From positions 62,001 through 126,000 of the forward strand of contig NZ_JACTVJ010000012.1 of assembly GCF_014493765.1 (NCBI RefSeq): DNA of 64,000 nt, written 5' to 3'. Of the stretch, positions 9,208 to 16,866 are shown in pieces. A program made the position numbers and the translations under genes. The number at the start of each line of letters is the position of its first letter. Position 1 is the stretch's first letter. The notes beneath the pieces are model-generated. The model had not been told where the DNA came from. It saw only the letters and a list, made by a program, of their open reading frames with translations, and did no database searches. The DNA comes from Streptomyces polyasparticus. GTDB taxonomy: Bacteria > Actinomycetota > Actinomycetes > Streptomycetales > Streptomycetaceae.

Positions 9208-9525
9208 ATGCCCACCGCCACCTACGACGACACCACGGTCCCCGTGGACGACCAGGGCTTCTTCACCGACCCCGGACGGTGGACCGAGCCGATGGCCGAG
9301 CAGATCGCCCGCGAGGACGGGATCGCCACGCTCACCGACCGGCACTGGATCGTGATCCGCTTCATGCGCGCCCAGTACGAGGTCAAGGGCACCGGGCCCA
9401 CCGTCCGCATCCTCGGCAAGACCTCCGGCGTCGGCGTCAAGGAGCTGTACCGGCTCTTCCCCAAGGGCCCCGCCAAGACCGCGGCGAGGATCGCCGGCAT
9501 TCCCAAACCCCGCGGCTGCCTGTGA
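9208..9525 (+). CDS. TusE/DsrC family sulfur carrier
   Basis: A 105-residue protein matching the DsrC/TusE fold throughout (GFFTDPGRWTEPMAEQIA, LTDRHWIVIRFMR, the GPAKTAARIAG helix, the KPRGCL tail). The penultimate Cys104 on the flexible C-terminal arm is the sulfur-carrying CysA. The second DsrC cysteine, 11 residues before it, is replaced by Ala93, so this is the single-Cys TusE-like form, able to relay a persulfide but not to form the DsrC trisulfide. GAGGAG lies 7 nt before the ATG at 9208. It sits 18 bp after the SQR-like gene and 15 bp before the DsrE-like gene, a clear co-transcribed sulfur-relay set. Confidence 0.9.
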   Translation: MPTATYDDTTVPVDDQGFFTDPGRWTEPMAEQIAREDGIATLTDRHWIVIRFMRAQYEVKGTGPTVRILGKTSGVGVKELYRLFPKGPAKTAARIAGIPKPRGCL

Positions 9526-9540
9526 AGGAGCGTGCCCGCC

Positions 9541-10089
9541 ATGTCCGACACCCGTACGAAGGTCGCGACCGCCACGACGACTGCGCCGGAAAGCACCCCG
9601 GCAGCACCGTCCGTGCCCGCCCCGGCGGCGACCATCGAGAAGGTTTCGATCATCGTCTCCAAGGGGTCCCTCGAAGGCATCTATCCCGCCCTGATCATGG
9701 CCAACGGCGCCCGGGCCGAGGGCATCGAGGCCGATCTGTTCTTCACCTTCTTCGGTCTGGACGCGATCACGAAGAAGCGCTGGGAGCACATCAAACTCGC
9801 CACCGTCGGCAACCCGGGCCTGCATCTGCCGACGCTGCTCGGCGGTATGCCGGGCGTGCCCGACCTCGTCACGCGCGTCATGGAGCGCAAGATGGACCGG
9901 CTCGACATCCCGCCGATCCCCGAGTTCATCGAGATGATCGCCGACACCGGCGCCGGCATCTACGCCTGCCAGGCCTCGGTCGATCTCTTCGGACTCGAGC
10001 GGAACGATCTCGTCGAACAGGTCCAGGGCGTCATCACGGTCGGCGAGTTCTACGAGCGCGCGGCCGGCAGCCAGATCATCTACACCTGA
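9541..10089 (+). CDS. DsrE/DsrE2-like sulfurtransferase
   Basis: A 182-residue protein with a 30-residue Ala/Pro/Thr-rich N-terminal lead, then a DsrE/F-type fold beginning KVSIIVSKGSLEGIYPALIMANGA. The likely active Cys143 is in GAGIYACQASVDLFGL, the conserved position in DsrE2-like proteins. These proteins pass sulfane sulfur between carriers such as TusA, TusE and rhodanese. AAGGAG is 10 nt upstream of the ATG at 9541; a GTG at 9532 is too close to it. It is the third gene of the operon and is followed after 61 bp by ppdK. Confidence 0.82.
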   Translation: MSDTRTKVATATTTAPESTPAAPSVPAPAATIEKVSIIVSKGSLEGIYPALIMANGARAEGIEADLFFTFFGLDAITKKRWEHIKLATVGNPGLHLPTLLGGMPGVPDLVTRVMERKMDRLDIPPIPEFIEMIADTGAGIYACQASVDLFGLERNDLVEQVQGVITVGEFYERAAGSQIIYT

Positions 10090-10094
10090 ATCCG

Positions 10095-10122
10095 GGCGCC
10101 GGTCCCGAGTACGGCCGGCGCC
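10095..10122 (+). promoter_or_regulatory. hairpin between dsrE-like gene and ppdK
   Basis: Perfect 8-bp inverted repeat GGCGCCGG/CCGGCGCC with a 12-nt loop in the 61-bp gap. No T-run follows, so it is more likely an attenuator, processing or mRNA-stability element than a full terminator. Confidence 0.4.
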
Positions 10123-10150
10123 GCAGTGCCCAGCTGAGGAGTCCAGCGTC

Positions 10151-12844
10151 ATGGTCCGTTACGTGTACGACTTCCACGAGGGCGGCCGTGAACTGGCCGG
10201 CCTGCTCGGTGGCAAGGGGGCGAACCTGGCCGAGATGACCCGGCTGGGTCTGCCGGTGCCGCCGGGATTCATCGTCTCCACCGAGGCCTGCCGGGCCTTC
10301 CTCACCACCGGCGCCGCACCGGACGGCATGTCCGGTGAGGTCGCCCGGTACCTCGCCGCGCTGGAGGAATCCGCGGGGCGGCGCCTGGGACAGCCCGACG
10401 ATCCGCTGCTGCTTTCCGTACGGTCCGGGGCCCGCTTCTCCATGCCCGGCATGATGGAGACGGTGCTCGACGTCGGCCTCGACGACGACTCCGTGCAGGG
10501 CCTTGCCAAGACCTCCGGCAACGAGCGTTTCGCCTGGGACTCCTACCGCCGTCTTGTGCAGATGTTCGGCAGCACGGTCATGCACGTCGACTCGGCCCTG
10601 TTCGAGCAGGCCATGGCCTCGCTCAAAGCCGGCCGGGGCGTCCCCGACGACGTCCACCTCGACGCCGGCGACCTGGCCCAACTCGTGGACACGTACAAGA
10701 AACTGATCCACGAGCAGACCGGCGAACACTTCCCGCAGTCCCCCGCGGAACAGCTGCGCCGGGCGATTGTGGCCGTCTTCGAGTCCTGGAACGGGGAGCG
10801 GGCCCGCCTGTACCGGCGGCGCGAGCACATCCCGGAGGACCTCGGCACCGCGGTCACCGTGCAGCGCATGGTGTACGGCAATCTCGGGCCGGACTCCGGC
10901 AGCGGGGTCGCCTTCACCCGTGACCCGGCCACCGGCCGAGCCGGCCTGTACGGCGACTATCTGTCCAACGCCCAGGGCGAGGACGTGGTCGCGGGCATCC
11001 GCAACACGGTGCCGCTCGCCGAGCTCGAGCGCCTGGACGCACGCTCGTACCGGCTGCTGCGCACCCATCTGCGGACCTTGGAGCAGCACTACCGGGACCT
11101 GTGCGACGTCGAGTTCACCATCGAACGCGGGACGCTGTGGATGCTGCAGACCCGGGTCGGCAAGCGCACCGCCGAGGCGGCGTTCGCGATCGCCGCCCAG
11201 CTGGTCACTGAAGGGCTCATCACCGCCGAGGAGGGCCTGGCCCGGGTGAGCGGCGACGGTCTGGCGCGGCTGATGTTCCCCCGCTTCGACCCCCGTGCCA
11301 CGGGAGAGGTCCTCGCGCGCGGGCTTCCCGCCTCGCCGGGCGCCGCGGTGGGCGCGGTGGTCTTCGACTCCGCCGAGGCCGTACGGCGCGCAGCGGCCGG
11401 CGAGCAGGTCGTGCTGGTACGGCAGGAGACCACCCCCGACGACCTTCCGGGCATGGTCGCGGCTCAGGCCGTGCTGACCAGCCGGGGCGGCAAGACCAGC
11501 CACGCGGCGGTCGTCGCCCGCGGCATGGGCAAGGTCTGCGTGTGCGGCGCCGAGGAGCTGACCGTCGACACCAGTGCGCGCCGGTTCACCACGCGCGACG
11601 GCACCGTCGTCCAAGAGGGCGAGCTCATCTCGGTGGACGGCTCGGCGGGCGCCGTGTACCCGGGAGCGGCCGCGCTCATCCCGTCCGAGGTCATGCACTA
11701 CTTGGAGAGCGGCGACCAGAGCGAGGCGGCTGCGGTGGTACGCGCTGTCGCCGGCGCCCTGCAACAGGCCGACGGCGTACGGCGGATGGAGGTGCGCGCC
11801 AACGCCGACACCCCCGAGGACGCCGCCCGTGCCCGCCGGTTCGGCGCCCAGGGCATCGGTCTGTGCCGTACGGAGCACATGTTCCTGGGCGAGCGCCGCA
11901 AGCTGGTCGAGGAAATGATCCTCGCCGGGTCGGACGCGCGGCGCGCCCGCGCGCTGGATGCTCTGCTGCCTCTGCAACGGCAGGACTTCATCGGCATTCT
12001 GGCGGCGATGGACGGTCTGCCGGTCACCATCCGGCTGCTCGACCCGCCCCTGCACGAGTTCCTGCCGGACCGCACCGAACTCGCCGTGCGGGTCGCATCC
12101 GCCGAGGCCCGCGGCGAGTCGGCGGACCCGCACGACGTCGAACTCCTCGACGCCGTCAGCCATATGCACGAGGAGAACCCGATGCTCGGGCTGCGCGGGG
12201 TCCGCCTCGGTCTGGTGGTCCCCGGTCTCGTGGCCATGCAGGTACGGGCGATCGCGGAGGCGGTCGTCGAACGCACCCGGGCCGGCGGCTTCCCACGCGC
12301 CGAGATCATGGTGCCGCTGGTGGGCGCCGTCGAGGAACTGCGCATCGAGCGCGCGGAGGTGGAGCGCGTACTCGCCCAGGTCAGCGAGGAATCCGGGATC
12401 CCCGTCTCCTGTCCGGTCGGCACCATGATCGAACTGCCGCGGGCGGCCCTGACGGCGGGACGGATCGCCGAGCAGGCGGAGTTCTTCTCCTTCGGCACCA
12501 ACGACCTCACCCAGACCACGTGGGGGTTCTCCCGCGACGACGTCGAGGCGGCGTTCTTCTCCGCCTATCTCGACAAGGGTGTCTTCGCCGCCTCACCCTT
12601 CGAGACGCTCGACAGGGAGGGGGTCGGCCGGCTGGTCGAGCTCGCCGTCGCCGAGGGCCGCGCCGCCCGGCCCGGTCTGAAGATCGGTGTCTGCGGCGAG
12701 CACGGTGGGGATCCGCAGTCCGTGCACTTCTTCCACGCCGCCGGGCTCGACTACGTGTCCTGCTCGCCGTTCCGTGTCCCGGTCGCGCGTCTGGAGGCGG
12801 GGCGTGCCGCGCTGGCGCCGACGGCGGACAGCGACAGCAGGTGA
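10151..12844 (+). CDS. ppdK: pyruvate, phosphate dikinase
   Basis: An 897-residue enzyme that interconverts pyruvate + ATP + Pi with phosphoenolpyruvate + AMP + PPi. The N-terminal ATP-grasp domain starts LLGGKGANLAEM. The phosphohistidine domain has the swivelling His451 in GGKTSHAAVVARGMGK, and the C-terminal PEP/pyruvate barrel shows GLCRTEHMF, SFGTNDLTQTTWGFSRDD and CGEHGGDP. All parts are present and the length is typical. GAGGAG is 9 nt before the ATG. Its position behind sulfur-relay genes suggests PPi-conserving glycolysis/gluconeogenesis under energy limitation. From memory, S. coelicolor has a ppdK (SCO0208) in a comparable dormancy-related region; that link is not proved here. Confidence 0.95.
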   Translation: MVRYVYDFHEGGRELAGLLGGKGANLAEMTRLGLPVPPGFIVSTEACRAFLTTGAAPDGMSGEVARYLAALEESAGRRLGQPDDPLLLSVRSGARFSMPGMMETVLDVGLDDDSVQGLAKTSGNERFAWDSYRRLVQMFGSTVMHVDSALFEQAMASLKAGRGVPDDVHLDAGDLAQLVDTYKKLIHEQTGEHFPQSPAEQLRRAIVAVFESWNGERARLYRRREHIPEDLGTAVTVQRMVYGNLGPDSGSGVAFTRDPATGRAGLYGDYLSNAQGEDVVAGIRNTVPLAELERLDARSYRLLRTHLRTLEQHYRDLCDVEFTIERGTLWMLQTRVGKRTAEAAFAIAAQLVTEGLITAEEGLARVSGDGLARLMFPRFDPRATGEVLARGLPASPGAAVGAVVFDSAEAVRRAAAGEQVVLVRQETTPDDLPGMVAAQAVLTSRGGKTSHAAVVARGMGKVCVCGAEELTVDTSARRFTTRDGTVVQEGELISVDGSAGAVYPGAAALIPSEVMHYLESGDQSEAAAVVRAVAGALQQADGVRRMEVRANADTPEDAARARRFGAQGIGLCRTEHMFLGERRKLVEEMILAGSDARRARALDALLPLQRQDFIGILAAMDGLPVTIRLLDPPLHEFLPDRTELAVRVASAEARGESADPHDVELLDAVSHMHEENPMLGLRGVRLGLVVPGLVAMQVRAIAEAVVERTRAGGFPRAEIMVPLVGAVEELRIERAEVERVLAQVSEESGIPVSCPVGTMIELPRAALTAGRIAEQAEFFSFGTNDLTQTTWGFSRDDVEAAFFSAYLDKGVFAASPFETLDREGVGRLVELAVAEGRAARPGLKIGVCGEHGGDPQSVHFFHAAGLDYVSCSPFRVPVARLEAGRAALAPTADSDSR

Positions 12845-12911
12845 ACCGACGTCGTCACGCTGCTGGTCAAACTCGGTGTACTGCACAGGCCGGGGCTGTC
12901 AAGATCGGCAC

Positions 12912-13436
12912 GTGACGACCTTGTTCCTGATGGTCGGCCTGCCCGGGGCCGGCAAGACCACACGGGCCCGGCAGCTCGCCGAAGAGCACGGCGCGCTGCG
13001 CATGACGCCCGACGACTGGATGATCCCGCTGTTCGGCACAGCGGAGGCGGACGGGAAGCGCGACGTGCTGGAAGGGCGGATGCTCTGGCTCGCGCTGGAG
13101 GCGGTGCGGCTCGGCACGGATGTCGTGGTGGACTACGGCTGCTGGTCCCGCGCCGAGCGGTCCGCCATCCACTGGCTGGCGAAGGCCGAGAACGCCGCCT
13201 TCCGCATGGTCTACCTGCCGGTGGACCCCGAAACCCAACGCGCCCGGATCGCCCGGCGCTTGGCGACCACCCCGACGGAGACGCTGCCGATCTCCGACGC
13301 CGACATCCTGCACGGGCGGGCGCACTTCGAGGAGCCCGATACGACGGAGCTCGACGGGCAGACGACCGACAACCCGCCTCGCGGATGGACGACTTGGCGG
13401 GAGTGGGCGGCCGACCGGTGGCCTTCGTTCGCGTGA
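12912..13436 (+). CDS. P-loop ATP-binding kinase-like protein
   Basis: A 174-residue single-domain P-loop protein. The Walker A motif GLPGAGKTT is at residues 8-16, followed by a DDW motif near residue 35, a lid-like DVVVDYGCW strand and an RARIARRL helix typical of small-molecule kinases. Resembles the AAA_33/zeta-like kinase group; the substrate is unknown. The GTG start directly precedes the first beta strand, and no strong ribosome site is seen. It follows ppdK by 67 bp. Its last codons lie in a 29-bp repeat, so the C-terminus may have been altered by duplication. Confidence 0.7.
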   Translation: MTTLFLMVGLPGAGKTTRARQLAEEHGALRMTPDDWMIPLFGTAEADGKRDVLEGRMLWLALEAVRLGTDVVVDYGCWSRAERSAIHWLAKAENAAFRMVYLPVDPETQRARIARRLATTPTETLPISDADILHGRAHFEEPDTTELDGQTTDNPPRGWTTWREWAADRWPSFA

Positions 13437-13480
13437 CGGGGCGGCCGCCAGGTGGCCTTCGTTCCCGTGACGGGGCGGCC
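13418..13480. repeat. 29-bp direct repeat at a gene's 3' end
   Basis: Two copies of a 29-bp unit (13418-13446 and 13452-13480) differing at one base, spaced by 5 bp (34-bp period). A degenerate third remnant (CTCGTTCGCGTGG) follows at about 13489. The first copy includes the last codons and stop of the kinase gene, so this is a tandem duplication of the gene end. Confidence 0.85.
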
Positions 13481-13506
13481 CGGTCGGTCTCGTTCGCGTG
13501 GCTGCT

Positions 13507-14346
13507 TCAGCCGCCGGGCCGGTCGTCCGGGCGCAGGAACTGGCGGGCGCCGCGCAATGCGGTGGGCAGGTGTTGCTCGGTCGCGTGGCACTGCAGGCGT
13601 ACGTCGAGTGCGCCCGGGTGCGCGCTGTCGGCTCGTCGGCCGGCGCGGAGCCGGGATGGGTCGAGGCCGTCGCGCCGGGCGATCAGGGTGCCGAGTTCGT
13701 GGCGGCTCAGGGCGTCGGTCCCGCCGAGATGGCACGTACCGGTCAGGTCGCCCGTTGCCAATGCGAGGAGGGCGGCGGCCAGATCGTCGACGTGTACGGG
13801 GCAGCGGATGTCGTCGGTGAACAGGGCGCCTTCGACGGCGCCGGAGGCGAGTTGATGCACGAGGCGCTCATGGACGGAGCGACCGTGGCCGATGATCAGT
13901 GAGGTGCGGGCGACGAGGGCGCGGGGATGGACGGCCATGATCCCGGTCTCCGCGGCTGCCTTGGCCGCACCGTACGGGGTGATCGGATCGGGCAGGGCGG
14001 ACTCGGCGTAGTGCACGTCGACGCCGGAGAACACGGCGTCGCTGGAGACCTGGACCATCCGAGCCCCGTGCGCGACCGCGGCCATCGCGAGGCGGACGGG
14101 GCCCGTCGCTGTGACCTCCCAGTCGGCACCGCCGCTCGATGCGTTCACGACGAGGTCGGGGCGTACCTCGGCCATGACAGCTTCCACGCGCCGCTGATCG
14201 CGCAGATCCAGGGGGTACCAGCCTGCGTGGGACGCGTCGCCGGGTTTCGTCGCGTACGTTGCGGCCGTGAGGTGACCGGCCGAGGTCGCCTGCCGGACGA
14301 GCTCAGTGCCCAGAAAGCCGCTGCCGCCGACGATCAGGACGGTCAT
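13507..14346 (-). CDS. RmlD-like NAD(P)-dependent reductase (SDR)
   Basis: A 279-residue extended short-chain dehydrogenase of the RmlD/dTDP-4-dehydrorhamnose reductase type. VLIVGGSGFLGTEL is the nucleotide-binding start, DLVVNASSGG the second-strand region, VQVSSDAVFSG carries the catalytic Ser, and TPYGAAKAAAE the Tyr-xxx-Lys pair. A sugar-nucleotide substrate is typical, but there are no other deoxysugar genes near, so the substrate is unknown. It starts at the ATG 14346 and diverges from a kinase gene across 83 bp. Confidence 0.82.
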   Translation of the reverse strand: MTVLIVGGSGFLGTELVRQATSAGHLTAATYATKPGDASHAGWYPLDLRDQRRVEAVMAEVRPDLVVNASSGGADWEVTATGPVRLAMAAVAHGARMVQVSSDAVFSGVDVHYAESALPDPITPYGAAKAAAETGIMAVHPRALVARTSLIIGHGRSVHERLVHQLASGAVEGALFTDDIRCPVHVDDLAAALLALATGDLTGTCHLGGTDALSRHELGTLIARRDGLDPSRLRAGRRADSAHPGALDVRLQCHATEQHLPTALRGARQFLRPDDRPGG

Positions 14347-14429
14347 GGGCGGCCACGACCAACCGGCTTGCTGTGCGGGCCCGGCTCGCCCGTCATCGTG
14401 TGCACGCCCTTGATACGGGCTCGTTCAGA

Positions 14430-14999
14430 ATGCATCGCATGCTGGTGACACTGACCGGAGGAGCCGGCGCGGGCAAGACCACCCTCGCGGCCGCGCTGGC
14501 GGCGTCCGCTCCTCGGACGTCCGTCCACGTACTCCACGGCGACGACTACTACTTCCCGACGCCCGAGCATGGCATCTGGGCACCCGACGACTCCGGCATC
14601 CCGCGGCTCGACGTCGGCGATCCGCGGTCCCTGGACTTCGCGCGTCTGTCCCGGGACGCCGATGCCGCGCTGGTCCGCTCAGCCGTCGTCATCGTCGACG
14701 GATTGTTCGCCCGCCTCCTCGACCTCGGGACGCCGTGCGCGCGGTTCGACGTGTTCGTGGACCTGCCTGCCGATCTCCGTCTGGTCCGCAAGATCCAGCG
14801 CAAATGCCTGCAGGGGAACTTCCCGCTCGACGTCCTTCTGGCCAATTACCTGAACCACCGCCGCAGCGCCCACGAGCAGCACATCGAGCCTCTGCGCGAC
14901 ACCTGCGACCTGACCGTCGACGCCCACCGTTCCGCCGACAGCCTCGCGCGGCAGATCTGGACGGCTGTCACGGCCGCGCATCCCTCGCCCCGCTCCTGA
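14430..14999 (+). CDS. uridine kinase-like P-loop protein
   Basis: A 189-residue P-loop kinase. Walker A GGAGAGKTT is at residues 9-17, HGDDYY near 40 resembles the DDFY substrate motif of uridine kinases, and a DLPADLRLVRKIQRKCLQ helix matches the lid region. It belongs to the uridine kinase/phosphoribulokinase superfamily; the real substrate is unknown. ATG 14430 and ATG 14439 are both possible, and neither has a good ribosome site, so the mRNA may be leaderless or the start further upstream (GTG 14373 is in frame). Confidence 0.7.
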   Translation: MHRMLVTLTGGAGAGKTTLAAALAASAPRTSVHVLHGDDYYFPTPEHGIWAPDDSGIPRLDVGDPRSLDFARLSRDADAALVRSAVVIVDGLFARLLDLGTPCARFDVFVDLPADLRLVRKIQRKCLQGNFPLDVLLANYLNHRRSAHEQHIEPLRDTCDLTVDAHRSADSLARQIWTAVTAAHPSPRS

Positions 15000-15132
15000 C
15001 GGCTGCTGCCGAGCGGGCACGAACCTGTCCGGAGATACGCGGAGGAGGTTTTGCGGGCGTGGGTGAGCTCGGCCGAGAATGCTCGTACGTCAGGCATCGG
15101 CAGGAGATGCCGTACTCGCGGAACCGATACGG

Positions 15133-15339
15133 ATGGTGCCGATGGACCGTCAGGAAGTACTTCCCGCCGAGCTCGACGGGACCGGGCGCCGGCCCGTGTA
15201 CTGCCGCGGCCCGCTCTGCCGCCGCGAACTCACCGATCCCCAGTCCAGAGCCCGCGGCTACGGTCCCGAATGCGACCCCGACACCCGCAACGGCCACGCG
15301 CGCCGCGACATCGACCAGGACCCGCTCCCCGGTCTGTAG
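15133..15339 (+). CDS. small Cys-rich protein (DUF6011-like)
   Basis: A protein of about 68 residues. The core YCRGPLCRREL...SRARGYGPEC has three cysteines spaced like a small zinc-binding ribbon; I associate this pattern with DUF6011-type proteins, from memory. Possible starts are ATG 15133 and 15142, or 15079 further upstream; no ribosome site is decisive. It is co-directional with narK, 86 bp upstream of it. Function unknown. Confidence 0.5.
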   Translation: MVPMDRQEVLPAELDGTGRRPVYCRGPLCRRELTDPQSRARGYGPECDPDTRNGHARRDIDQDPLPGL

Positions 15340-15425
15340 CGGCGAACCCTCCGGCCGCGGCGTGCGGCACCGCCATACGGAGCAGCACCGAGCGCGAGTC
15401 TCCCGCCGCTGCCTAGCGTGGAGAC

Positions 15426-16628
15426 GTGGACCGACCCAGCGATGACGCCCCGCGCACACCTGCCGCCGCGTACCGGAATCTCATCATGGCGACGCTCGGG
15501 TTCACCCTGACGTTCTGGGCCTGGGACCTGATCGCGCCCTTGGCCGGCGGCTACAACGACCGGCTGGGACTCAGCTCCTTCCAGCAGTCGTTGCTGGTCG
15601 CCGTGCCCGTCCTCGTCGGCTCGCTGGGCCGGATCCCTGTCGGTGCGCTCACCGACCGGTACGGGGCGCGGGTGATGTTCCCGATCGTGTCCGCGCTCAC
15701 CGTCGTACCGGTGCTGCTGCTGATCCCCGCCCGGGACTCCTATGTCGCTCTCCTCGGCGCGGGGTTCCTTCTCGGTCTGGGCGGTACGACCTTCGCGATC
15801 GGTGTTCCGCTGGTCAACTCCTGGTTCCCGCCCGCCCGCCGCGGGTTCGCCATCGGCCTGTTCGGCATGGGGACGGGCGGTGTGGCGCTGTCCGGCTACT
15901 TCACGCCGCGGATCGCCAAGCACGGCGAGAACCTGCCGTTCCTCGTCGTGGCGGCGGCGCTCGCCGTCTTCGCGGTGCTCGCCGCGCTGCTCATCACCGA
16001 CAACCCCGACCGCACGATCCCCTCCGCCTCGCTCCCCCAACGCCTCGCGGGGGCCGGGCGCTTGCGGGTCACCTGGGAGCTGTCCGCGCTGTATGCGATC
16101 GGCTTCGGCGGAGTGGTCGCGTTCGGTGTGTATCTGCCGACGTATCTCAAAACCTGGTACGACCTGGCGCCCACGGACGCAGGGACGAAGGCCGCGGGCT
16201 TCGCTGTGGTCACCGTCCTTGCGCGGCCGCTCGGCGGCTGGCTGGCCGACCGGATCCATCCCGCGACCGTCACCGCCTGGGCTCTGGCCGTCGTGGCGGT
16301 GTTCGCCGTGATCCAGGCCTTCGACCCGCCGCTCGCCCCGCTCGGCACCGTGTGCTTCCTGTCCATGGCCGCCGGTCTCGGTGCGGCCGGCGGCAGCGTC
16401 TTCGCCCTGGTCGCCCAGGTCGCGCCGCCGGCGCAGGTCGGCAGCGTGACCGGCATCGTCGGCGCCGTCGGCGGCCTCGGCGGGTTCGTCCCGCCCCTGG
16501 TGATGGGCGCCGTCTACAACGCCAAGGACTCGTACTCGATCGGCTTCATGCTCCTGTCCGACCTGGCGCTCGCCGGCTGCGTCTACGCGTACGGGAGGAT
16601 GCGCGGTCTGACGCGCACCGGGTCCTGA
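15426..16628 (+). CDS. NarK-type nitrate/nitrite transporter (MFS)
   Basis: A 400-residue major facilitator protein with 12 hydrophobic segments. It has the NarK-like N-terminus RNLIMATLGFTLTFWAWDLI, the MFS loop motif GALTDRYGARV, and two Gly-rich nitrate-signature stretches: LGLGGTTFAIGVPLV in the first half and AGLGAAGGSVFALVAQV in the second. The family exchanges nitrate for nitrite or imports nitrate for respiration. No narGHJI is in the window. The neighbourhood (ppdK, sulfur relay, HPF) fits low-oxygen physiology, and from memory S. coelicolor carries a nitrate transporter close to its dormancy genes. The GTG at 15426 keeps the full N-terminus, although the ribosome site is poor. Confidence 0.85.
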   Translation: MDRPSDDAPRTPAAAYRNLIMATLGFTLTFWAWDLIAPLAGGYNDRLGLSSFQQSLLVAVPVLVGSLGRIPVGALTDRYGARVMFPIVSALTVVPVLLLIPARDSYVALLGAGFLLGLGGTTFAIGVPLVNSWFPPARRGFAIGLFGMGTGGVALSGYFTPRIAKHGENLPFLVVAAALAVFAVLAALLITDNPDRTIPSASLPQRLAGAGRLRVTWELSALYAIGFGGVVAFGVYLPTYLKTWYDLAPTDAGTKAAGFAVVTVLARPLGGWLADRIHPATVTAWALAVVAVFAVIQAFDPPLAPLGTVCFLSMAAGLGAAGGSVFALVAQVAPPAQVGSVTGIVGAVGGLGGFVPPLVMGAVYNAKDSYSIGFMLLSDLALAGCVYAYGRMRGLTRTGS

Positions 16629-16664
16629 AGGACGGGCCTTCGCAGTCGACTCCTTTGGCTGCAC

Positions 16665-16731
16665 CCTGATGCCCGGCACCGGGTGGCGGCCGACCGGGAA
16701 CATCCGGTCCAGGTGCCGTGGTTGCATCAGG
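16665..16731 (+). ncRNA. candidate structured RNA element (three nested stems)
   Basis: Three nested perfect helices: CCTGATGC (16665-16672) with GCATCAGG (16724-16731), CGGCACC (16674-16680) with GGTGCCG (16712-16718), and GACCGG (16692-16697) with CCGGTC (16704-16709) closed by the loop GAACAT. The internal loops are asymmetric (1/5 and 11/2 nt). It lies in the 238-bp gap between narK and the PIG-L gene, and a second strong hairpin follows. It could be a leader element of the PIG-L gene or a small RNA; no known riboswitch class is recognised. Confidence 0.4.
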
Positions 16732-16743
16732 CACGAGGCTCCG

Positions 16744-16770
16744 GGCCCGTGCGGGAGCCCCGCACGGGCC
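16744..16770 (+). terminator. strong hairpin downstream of narK
   Basis: Perfect 12-bp inverted repeat GGCCCGTGCGGG/CCCGCACGGGCC with a 3-nt loop (AGC). There is no T tract, as is usual in streptomycete terminators. It may end narK transcription or act with the nested structure just upstream. Confidence 0.55.
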
Positions 16771-16866
16771 ACCAGGTGGTTGGCCTCGCCGCGATCCAGG
16801 GATCAGGGGCGCGGGTGCACGCGCCGGGCGCGTGGACGCACAGGTTGTTCTACAGGAGGACTTTTC

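Noticed and set aside
7651-10152. 833-residue leftward frame opposite the SQR-TusE-DsrE genes
   Set aside because: The rightward genes have clear FAD, TusE and DsrE motifs and ribosome sites. The leftward frame has none.
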